DNA of 64,000 nt, from contig JBAMDO010000036.1 of NCBI GenBank assembly GCA_037074765.1, positions 372,001 to 436,000 of the forward strand, read 5' to 3'. Position 1 is the stretch's first letter, and the number at the start of each line of letters is the position of its first letter. The position numbers were made by a program, and so were the translations under genes. A model generated the notes under the pieces. The model did no database searches, was not told where the DNA came from, and worked only from the letters and a program-made list of their open reading frames with translations. Below are positions 52,001 to 64,000 of this stretch, piece after piece. Source of the stretch: Mansonella perstans. Lineage: Eukaryota > Nematoda > Chromadorea > Rhabditida > Onchocercidae.

Positions 52001-55000
52001 TTAAGAGGTGGTGAAAAGATTCTGAAAACAAATTTCAGTTCAATTTTGCAATGAAAGCATATAGTATGGAAATGGAGTTTATTGTTTGAATTAGGCTCAA
52101 AAGATTGAAATATCAGAAACATATATAAATGTGCAAACATACAAAACATGAACCTTAATTGGTTTAAATTTAATTTGAAATGAATAAATAAATTGACAGG
52201 TTCGTGTTTGGTCCCAATCGGCAATGATCTATGACATCGATTATGCGCTTGATGTTGCGTGCCGACTATTAATGTATTATGAAGATTTCTTCTCCATACC
52301 GTATCCACTCAAAAAACTTGGTTTGTTTAAAGTTTTTTCAATTAATTTTTATTATTTTTTCAAAAATTTTTAAAATAAGTTTTTCTTCTATTGATTCTTA
52401 TTAAATCATTAATTAAATTAACAAGTGAGAAAAAAGACTTTTTTTAACAAGTATAATTTTTCGTTTTATTCTGTTTCATTTTTTTTCTTAATTATCTTGA
52501 TTAATATTTTAATTAATATATTGAAGCACTTTCTTTCTTGATGTATTTTAATAATATTTATTTTTAGATATTTTCACGGCACCTGAATTGCGTGTTTTGG
52601 CGATGGAAAATTGGGGTCTGATTACAGTACGCCAAAAGTTGGTGCTTTATAACGAACGTCTAAATAGTTTACGTCAAAGGAGAGTTGTCACAGACGTCAT
52701 TGCCCACGAAGTGGCACATATGGTAAATGCTTTATGGTTTTTAAGAAATAATTGAAATTCGTGAAATGCTATTCATAGGTTGGAAACACTTTTTTTTTTG
52801 TCTCTAAATACAAATAGTTTCGAAGATTACAAGGATTTGAATTCTGGAATGCTCCCATTTTATCAAAACATTTGATCAAATTATTATTTGCAACAATATG
52901 TGGTCAAATATTTGACAAAGTTAATGAAGAGAAGAATTAGAAAGCTTCAGCAAATCTATGGAATTTCAATTTCTATTTTTAGTGGTTTGGAAATTTGGCG
53001 ACAATGCGTTGGTGGAATGATTTATGGTTGAATGAAGGTTTTGCAACGATGATTGGCCAAAAAGCAGCTGATTTTGTTGAAAATACAACATTACGAATGG
53101 TATTTTTGTAAAAATTTTTTCTGCAAAATTATCATCAGAGATGTTTTTCTTTTCAAAATTGCCAAATGTAACATCAAATTAAAGTATGATATAATAAGTA
53201 TATTATATCATATTTTAAGAACTTTTACATAAAATAGAGTTGAAAATGGTTTTGGAGCTGTACATCGATTTCCGGCGTGGTATCAGCAATTATCAGGGAT
53301 TATTGCTTAGCTAAATCTTATTTTCGGATAGTTAAACATGAATTTAATAAATATATCAGCTAATCTTTTTCATTATCTAAGAATTCATACGTAATGAAAT
53401 TGTCAAATAGTTATTTGCAATGATTATTTGCTTGTAGTCACAATTTTTTGCGGCTGATATTACGCTAAAAGCATTATCAACTGATCAACACACATCAGTG
53501 ACACAACCAATAAGTTTGAAGGAAAACAGTGATCGTATATATGGTCAAGATATTAAAATAATCTATAATAAGGTATCCTTCTTCCATTTATCAAAATCGT
53601 TTTTCTCAATCAGTTAGCCTGAAAATATTTGTTGCAATGTACAATCTATTACTTTGCTTGCTCTTGCTAATATTATCACTATTCGTGAAGATTAAGTAAC
53701 AAAAGTTAGGGATCCATTCATAAAAATTAGTAAATATCAGAAAATATTAAGAATACTGTTTTTAAATTGATAAATTGTATCGTACGTTATCTGGGATTTT
53801 TTGCATTTTGAACAATTTAAAATGATAATTTTTTTAGGGAGCGGCAGTCGTCCGTATGGTAGAATCAACAGTTGGTGAGGAAGTATTTCGACAAGGATTG
53901 AATCTCTATCTGGTAGAATTTGCGTATGCAAATGCTGGAAAAAGCGACTTTTTGAGCAGTTTTTCAAAGTATGCAAATTAATTAATAAATTGGAATTCAT
54001 GGATTACTATTGCAAGAATTGCAATAAAAATTGATATAATCGAAAAATAATCTAGGAACAAGACAAGTTCCAATTACTGCTATTTTGCTTAAAATTTTTA
54101 AAAATAAATTTCGAAATTGGATTTTTTTGATTCATAATTTTGAAACTCCTCCCTTCTTTTTATTTATCTAACACTGTCATTATTGCATAATTAATTCACT
54201 AATTGCCTTCGTTGAAGAATTTTCAAGGCAATCGATCATCAGCATGATCCTTTCTTGCGTACTAATTTTTCGGTCTATGATTATATTGATTCATGGGTTT
54301 ATCAACGAGGATTTCCATTATTGAAGGTCTGCTACTAGTAGCAATTCTCAAAATTAATTTGTTATTAGTTTGTAGAAATGGGAGTACTTTATGGATGAAA
54401 TTAACAGAATGATTGATGTAAAGCAAAGAGAGTAAAAAGTAAAAGACCTCCCTAAAAGTTGTAAAGTTTAATGAAGTAGAAGGAAGAAAATGCTTCAATT
54501 GCTTCATATCACAGCAATAATTAATTAGATTTAACATTTACATTCAACTGGAAAAGTGATTAAGAATTTATTATCATATATTTAATTATGCTATATAACA
54601 AGTCGCTAGATGAGAAATGTTATTGTTCCTGAAATAGAATACCGTATTAATGTGTTGCTGTTAGGTTCGACAATATGGTGACTATTTCGAAATCAGTCAG
54701 CAAATATTTGATTTTGATAATAATAGCGAATTTGCTAATTCGCAGTGGAAAGTGCCGATATTTATAAGAAAAAATGAGCAGGAGAAAGTGTACTGGTTAG
54801 AAGAAGGCAAAAAATGTAAGTCATATTCATTTCAAATTCAGGTTATCTTGACAAAACATATGAATTCTTGATATTATCACATGCATCATACATATACCTA
54901 AAACATGATGGATTATTTTTAAAAATTATAACTAGACAAGAAATGGGATATTAAGAAATGAATTTTGAATTTTGAGTCAGTGAATTTTCCGTTTGACCTA

Positions 55001-55534
55001 ATTACTTAACAAAGTTCCAGTAAAACTACTGCATGGACCGGGTACATTTGTATTAGATCCAAACTTTCATGGTTATTATCGCGTCGAATATGAACTTGAA
55101 TATTGGAAGCTTCTCATTGATCATTTATTGTATGAGCATAATTATTTTTCGGTTGCAACGCGAATTAAATTACTCGGTAGCTTATTTATCCTTCCATTTA
55201 TTACTTAAACTATAAAATAGTAATCTTTTTAAAAATCAACAAGAACACCCTTATATAATTATAGTATATTTTCATGCTTTTTTGATGTTTGAAATAAAAT
55301 TATTTATTTACTTTCTTTAAAAAAGAAAAAAACAAAAATTTTGGTTTTCAGATGATGCATTTGTGTTAGCTGAAACTGGACGTATCCCATATACCATACC
55401 AATGAAAATGTCGCTGTATCTTAGGAATGAAACAAAAGCTGTACCATTTATTACTTTTTTAACTCGATTCGAAACAATCATAAATCGAGTGCATCGTCAT
55501 TCCAATGCATCACTTTGCAATGTAAATCTTCTTC

Positions 55535-55570
<36 letters not shown>

Positions 55571-57757
55571 AAGATCATAATTTCAAGAGAATTGGATATT
55601 TGAGTTCAGTTAAAACTGTTAGATATGATGAATTGTCTGATGGTTGGATGACACTCGAACTGCTACAACCTTGGTTGTGAAATTCAAGCTGTCATTCGTC
55701 GACCACTTTCAGACCATTCCCGAAAATTGGGACAGATGAGGTGCAGCGTGTTGGAATCCTTTGATTTGGCCGTAATTATTCGAAATTGCAGAAATACGTA
55801 CAGTTTCTTATGGAGCCATCGTTTGATCGAATCATTAAAGCTGAAACTAACTCCAGTGTTTTACACAATATGGAATTTGAGTAAGTTTGTTGTTTTATGT
55901 ACAAAACGTCCTCAAACATATAACGTTTACTTACTTTATTCATCTGTTTCGTACGTGAAAAGTATATTACGAAATACACAGATAAGGCATATTAAGCTAA
56001 AAAGGGAAAGACAGATGGAAGAGGGAACAATACGGTCTCGTTTCCGAAATTCCTAAAATTACATTTTTTTTATTTAGATTGTTAAGAGAGCTGGTTTACT
56101 TAAAAATGTGCGCCAGTGGGCATCAACGATGTATCCGGATATTCCGGTCACGCTTAAATGAACTTTACGAGAACTGCTCACATGATATACTTAGCAACCC
56201 TTGCAACAAGTAAAACTAATGCAATTATTATTTAATAATTAATGAATTAATTTCCTTTTTGAATTTGTTGGGAAAAAATGTTTTATTAAATATTTTCATA
56301 AATTAATTGATTAAATTCAATCTATTCATCTGCCTAATTAGTGATTCTTTCAAAGTACTGTTTTTAATTACTTAATGTTATAGTATGAAATAAAACAGCG
56401 ATAATATTATTCATTCTTACATAGTAAAAAAATTAATGCAATAAAATGAATAATCCTTCAATAAATGAACGTCATCGAATTGTTTATGCATTATTTGCTT
56501 CAATAGAAAGTTCAATAATTTAATTATATGTTTAAGCTTAGAAGCAAGCCTACGTAATATTGCTTATTTGGTCGCATCAAAATATGGTAATCAAGCAGAA
56601 TTGACATTTATGACCAGCAAGTTTCATGCAGAAGTATATCACGTTGAACGTGATAGGATTTTTTCCGCACTTGCCAGTAGCTCTAATCGCTCTTACATTA
56701 AAATGTAAATGAATATGATATTTAATTTTGCTATTTCATTTATTAATTGAAGATTGCTGCTAGAAATTAAATAACTTCAATCTAAATTTGGTTGGAATTT
56801 GATTTCTGATTTATTTATTTAAAATGAGATAGTCCTTATTTTAGAACGAAATTTAGAGTTTTCGCTAAACTTTGTTTTTTTTTTGTTTTTCAGATTGGTA
56901 AAAGAAGTGTTAGTCAAAAAAGAGAAAGATACTGACTTTCGACCTAAATTACACGAACTGTCAAGGTTTTATCAGATTTAATTGAATGGAATGTTCCATG
57001 CTTACCGTTTCACAAATCATCTTTTGTTTACTATTAATTTGACTTTTTAAAAAACGCAAAACCTTTCTTTTTAGGAAAAACTATGAAGATGGAGCAGTGG
57101 AGCAATATTTATTTCATAACTTTGCTGAACTTCTTAAAAGGTTAAGTTTACTTGAATTTTAACATTACTCAAAGTTAAATCTTTCGTTTCATCTTTTTTG
57201 AAGCTTTACCTCATTTGGATGATGATTAAAATGAGAATTTAAAAATTATAGACACGAAAAGTATGGACCTTTCTTCATGCTGCAAATGGCAAGGGGATAT
57301 GGAACGAAGGAAGATTTGCAGAAAGTTAGTGTTTTTATAGTTAATTCAGAGTAAATTGAAGAAAAAGAAAAAGATTATTGCATACTAATTACTGTACTGA
57401 TGAACTGACCATCAAAATCATCGAGATTTCTCGGCTTTCATAATATCGTTCCTGATAACATTTGCATATTTATTAATAGCTTAATGACATAATACACTTA
57501 AAGAGCAAGCTTGAATTTTGCTAAAATATATTTAAAAAATAAAAGTTTATTGTTTTTTCAGTTCAACATTGTAAATTCCAGCGCAAAGAAATGTTCATTT
57601 TCAGCTGGAAGTTTTCGAGAAAAAATATGCACCATTAATGAAGAAATTAAAATCCGTTATTAGCCATATTCGTTCAGATATTAGCAGACGCATGGTTTGG
57701 AATGCTAGATGCGCTGATGAAATTTTCGGATTTATATCAAAATATTTGCAACCATAA
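49002..57757 (+). CDS. M1 zinc aminopeptidase, type II membrane protein, 959 aa
   Basis: A membrane aminopeptidase of the APN family that removes N-terminal residues from peptides. Exons: 49002-49612, 50492-50653, 51001-51109, 52200-52320, 52568-52722, 52983-53099, 53438-53572, 53838-53968, 54218-54326, 54665-54815, 55021-55176, 55352-55521, 55792-55880, 56078-56209, 56537-56704, 56894-56965, 57075-57140, 57252-57324, 57605-57757; all phases agree. A short cytosolic tail is followed by one membrane segment (about residues 18-45), then [15 protein letters not shown] and [15 protein letters not shown]. Zinc site: HEVAH (381-385) and E404 after exactly 18 residues. Catalytic Tyr is probably Y468 (IIYNKGAAV). 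The substrate-binding GAMEN motif reads LAMEN (345-349). The ERAP1-like C-terminal domain is complete. The ATG at 49002 is preferred over an upstream in-frame GTG at 48984. Confidence 0.94.
53185..53212. repeat. 12-bp perfect inverted repeat in aminopeptidase intron 6
   Basis: tatgatataata (53185-53196) pairs exactly with 53201-53212 across the loop AGTA. All arm bases are A or T except one, so chance occurrence is quite possible. Confidence 0.5.
55539..55568. repeat. Poly-A tract of 30 bases in aminopeptidase intron 12
   Basis: A run of 30 A begins 17 bases after the donor of exon 12 and is directly followed by a GC-richer block (55569-55790). Together they resemble an insertion boundary, though no target duplication is visible. 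Confidence 0.8.
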
Positions 57758-60700
57758 AAAATTTGTAATCGAAAAAAAAAGTTTTTTATTTTTTGTCGAA
57801 GAGCAATTATCCTAAATTATTTTAAATTAAGTATTTAGTTTAGTCGTAAGGCCTGAGAAAAGTGTTTTTTGTCTGTAGCTAAAAACATAATTGGGCTAGG
57901 CAGAATTTGTCATCGTCCTAATTAGCCAAAATTAATTAGATGTTTAAATTTATCTCGATTTGATTTTTTGTTAATTTAGAAATAAGTAAATCTAATACTT
58001 TAAAAAAAAGGAAAAGTGATAATACTGAACCCTTCAAGAATTGATTCGAAAAGTTGGAAAATCATAAATTGATTAAGTAATTTAGAAAAAATGAAAATTT
58101 GATCCTACTGTAATGCAACAGTTCACCATTTCATCCATTTCAATCAAATTTTTTTTTATAAATTTGTACGATTTTTGTATAATGAAGTAAATTGTATGAT
58201 GTGATGATAAGTGACAAATGATAAGTGCTGGAAGAATGATATCTCGTAATAATACTTTTATTTGCTTATTTGTATTCTTTCATCTTTCTGTAGCTTGAAG
58301 TAATAATAATTTAGCAGTCATTTGTTTATATTTTATTTGCTAACTTTCGCTATGATTCCATTCCAGTCTTTTTTTATGCTTATTTCAAGAGTATATTTTG
58401 GTTTAATGATGCATGAATGCTTCTCACAAATCAACATTTTTTTTTCGATTTCTCAATACTAAAATTATATCATTATTCGTTGTTGCATATTGAATATTTT
58501 ATAAAAAAATAATTTAAAGCTGATATTTTAATTGCTTGATAGTATGGATAAAATAAACTCGCAAAAAAATGGAAGAAAGGACATTTAGTATTATCGGTTA
58601 AAGTTGTGATCTGATAAGATGAAATTCTTTCACTTTCTTATTACTTATCACCTGATGTTCTTATTTCTTACCAATGTCATGCTTTTATTATAACTATATA
58701 TGTTTCTTTTTACAGCATATGTATATTTACTTGTAATTATACATTTGTATCTACGCAGTCGTTTATTTGACGCAAAACATTTTTCGCATTTAAATCACAA
58801 ATAATTTTTGAGTAAAACTCAATCCAAATAGAAAACATTTGAAATTGAAGTTTTTGCTATTTAAATGAAGTTTTTTTTTTGCTAGTGAAATGAGTGATTT
58901 TTGGGTTAGGTCTTGGTTTGTATGTTGATGCACACTGAAAATTTGACAATATTGGCTTAAACATAAAAAAATTGAAAGCTTTATGATGAATGAAAAGACC
59001 GAAACATTGAGTATCACTGAGTCTATTTTTAAATATTAGCAATTAATTTTAAATTCTGGAAATTTTAAAATTCTTTGGAGCTTTTTATAAAGCTTTACTC
59101 AATAGGTAAGTTCCAAAATAATTATTTAGCTCAAGAATATAATGTGACATATATGTCGGGGAAATTTTTAGAATTGTATATTTATCTCCTGTAATAAAAT
59201 ACAGACAAATAATGAAGATGGAACAGTTACTTGAATGTATAGATAATTCCTTTACTCTGAAAAGAATTCGAGAAGGAAATTGTACACGGACAAGAAGTGG
59301 AAATATTGACAAATTCAAGTTAGATACCATCCATCTCTTTTACAATAAGTATTCGTATATATTAGATTACAAAAGATTTCTACAAAAGATCCACAATATA
59401 GTCGTAAATGATTCGTGGACAAAGGTTCATGAACGATGGATTATGTGGTTACAATGGGCATTTTATCCGTCTGTTATCGTCCAAACATACCTGACTTAGA
59501 CAAACTATTAATATGAAGGAAAGATTCAAACATTATAATACATCAGTATTATTTTCCGCACATTAGGCAAGTATAATTAGCATCTTATCTTAGTTATAAA
59601 TTAACTAAATAATGGATAATTTAATGAAAAGAATGGAAGATGAAAAGACTTTATGCATCATATTTCTCAGTGTAATTCAAATTTTTCAGGAAAATAAATT
59701 TTGAACGAAAAATTTATGTAAAAGTTGCTATATTTTTCTCAACAATATGGCAGTTTTTTGAAATTTTTAATAATAAACTCTAAAAATTTTTATCAAATGT
59801 TTGTTTAATGAAAAGAAATTTGTTAATCATAAATGATTCAATTGCAAATGCATTGATTTCGTTCAAAATTTCTATTCCTGAAAATGTTACTTCTAGAGAG
59901 ACAAATTTTAATTCAATCATTCTTATCATTATGTGATAATTTATTAAATTATTTAACTTTTTATGACTTTTTCATTTGATTTGATTTTATTGCTAAAATA
60001 TGAATGAAATTTGCAATATTTTTTTTTTGCCAGTGAACTATAAAACAAAGATTATGCACGTAATTTCCTGTGAAAACTCAACCTTAATTCTTACTTAATT
60101 AATCATTTAATCTATTAAAATATTTTTTACTTTCATCATTTCTACATACGCTATTATAAGGAGTGGGATTTCAAAGTTTCATACACATTTTAAATCACTC
60201 GTTTGCAAACATTTATTGATTGCACTGAATTTTCAAAATCGCGGGATTGGTTGACATCCGGTATAGAGTAGTAGTGCGGAGGTTAAAGTACTTGTTGATT
60301 TAGGCTAACTTAGGCCACAGTGTAAACTTGTTCAACGACGCTTTGATTGCTTACTGCATCTGATACTTTGAGCTTATTTATGTGACATTCGTTAAATTTT
60401 GCATACGATATTTTTTTTTTGTGCCAGCTTATTTTGGCATCATTTTAATTTTGCTAAAGGATTTACTATATGTTACAAATATTCAGAAATAGATCGAATT
60501 TGTTGTTTTTAAAATGTTTTTTAAAGTTATTTTTTCTTAATTAAATTTATTTATACTGCTACATAATTACTTTCTTTTTTTTTTTGCATAAGACTAAATA
60601 TTTTCCCATAGCTCTTATTGCTTTGTTATTAATTTAGTATTGCTGCACTGATCTCATTATCCACTACTGTTAAGTACATGTATCGGTTCCATTGCGTTTC

Positions 60701-60958
60701 ATTTGTTTCTTGATGAACCGTGATAATACGCTTGATATATTCCTGCAATTAACCATTAAACTATCTAATGCCTTATTAGGTTGGTAAACCAAGTTATTAT
60801 TTAAACAGTCCTCTTCTACATTACCTATCTTCATTTATTCCCTTTTCCTTTACGACAAACAATTTTGAGCGAAACATAACGTTATTTTAATGTTTAATTA
60901 TTATGTGAAAAAATTCAGAAAAACTTCGGAGCATTTGCTAATTTTACCGCTTGAATAA
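57758..60958. other. 3.2-kb intergenic region
   Basis: This contains the aminopeptidase 3' UTR and the lin-53/RBBP4 upstream region. A GC-richer patch around 60238-60350 carries an ATTGG (inverted CCAAT) word about 700 bases before the RBBP4 start and may belong to its promoter. A 96-codon ATG frame at 59212-59499 is listed separately. No other feature is supported. Confidence 0.5.
59212..59499 (+). CDS. Unassigned 95-aa open reading frame
   Basis: The frame starts ATGAAGATGGAACAG shortly after a possible acceptor (AAAATACAG) and ends at a TAG stop. The product is charged, with one Cys at residue 9 and another at 24, and a Trp-rich end containing SWTKVHERWIMWLQWAF. I recognise no family. The long uninterrupted frame in AT-rich DNA is mildly suggestive of coding, but it could be a remnant of an old element or chance. 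Confidence 0.2.
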   Translation: MKMEQLLECIDNSFTLKRIREGNCTRTRSGNIDKFKLDTIHLFYNKYSYILDYKRFLQKIHNIVVNDSWTKVHERWIMWLQWAFYPSVIVQTYLT

Positions 60959-63598
<2,640 letters not shown>

Positions 63599-64000
63599 AT
63601 TAAATGAATTGTGGAGGACTGTTGTACATTGACTCTGTTATTGTTGTGTTATCAATGTGTGTCTTTGCACTCCATTCCATAAAATCATTCAAGAGCAACT
63701 AAAATATAAATGAACTTCCTATCTCAAAAATAGTTTCGGGTTACAGAAAATTCGAAATTATTGCCGGTCAGTACACATTAATTCTTTAATATAACTTTAA
63801 AATTATTTTTGATTTTTGTATTTCTGGAGTAAAAATACTTAAAATATGTCCGCAGCTATTGAATTTGATTATTTCTGTATCTATTAAAGAAATCAGATCT
63901 CATTTTCAATTTAGAAAATGTTTGAACTTTCCGGAAGTTTTGAATGAAATTATTGTTATTTTGATTTCTATGTTTAAGAAATGTTTTTTTTTAAACTGGT
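63599..64000. other. 3' flank of RBBP4/lin-53
   Basis: AT-rich sequence after the stop codon. An AATATA/ATAAAT-like word near 63703 could serve as a polyadenylation signal. No further gene begins before the window ends. Confidence 0.5.

Noticed and set aside
55569..55790. Apparent similarity of frames in this block ([15 protein letters not shown]) to the M1 C-terminal domain
   Set aside because: The pieces lie in different frames with stops. Skipping the block gives a clean in-phase join from exon 12 to 55792 with proper domain continuity, so it is intron.

Overview
The window is AT-rich eukaryotic chromosomal DNA, most likely from a filarial (clade III) nematode. This rests on a near-identical match of the synaptobrevin to nematode SNB-1 as I remember it, many introns with TTTCAG/TTTTAG-type acceptors, possible spliced-leader acceptors just upstream of several ATGs, and long A/T-rich intergenic spacers with homopolymer runs. 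The species assignment is inference. I see no rRNA, tRNA, CRISPR array, intact transposon or bacterial (e.g. Wolbachia) insertion.

Eight multi-exon genes can be assembled by hand with reading frame conserved across exon junctions, except where noted. Minus strand, left part: syntaxin-18 (2995-5666), synaptobrevin snb-1 (7484-8472) and the zinc-finger protein ZPR1 (15477-18575). Plus strand: a globin (25135-26773). Minus strand: a class IV histone deacetylase, HDAC11 (35565-38028), with a 15-copy 39-bp minisatellite just upstream of its start. Plus strand, right part: a DCAF5/WDR22-type WD40 protein with two possible C-termini (40351-45015), a membrane M1 zinc aminopeptidase of 959 aa in 19 exons (49002-57757), and an RBBP4/LIN-53 histone chaperone (60959-63598).

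The long stretches between genes (8.5-15.4, 18.6-25.1, 26.8-35.5, 45.0-49.0 and 57.8-60.9 kb) are AT-rich and mostly carry microsatellites, short tandem repeats and inverted repeats. Two neighbouring genes encode SNAREs: SNB-1 for synaptic exocytosis and syntaxin-18 for Golgi-to-ER retrograde fusion. They lie head to tail 1.8 kb apart, too far for a classical operon. HDAC11 and RBBP4/LIN-53 are both chromatin proteins but are 23 kb apart. Otherwise the genes look functionally unrelated.

The most unusual items are an intron in ZPR1 with no usable GT-AG boundaries, a GC-AG intron in syntaxin-18, a GAMEN-to-LAMEN change in the aminopeptidase, alternative 3' exons in the DCAF5-like gene, a perfect 21-bp hairpin at 20.95 kb, and a GC-rich pre-miRNA-like hairpin at 33.7 kb. 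I did not find a convincing undescribed multi-gene system.
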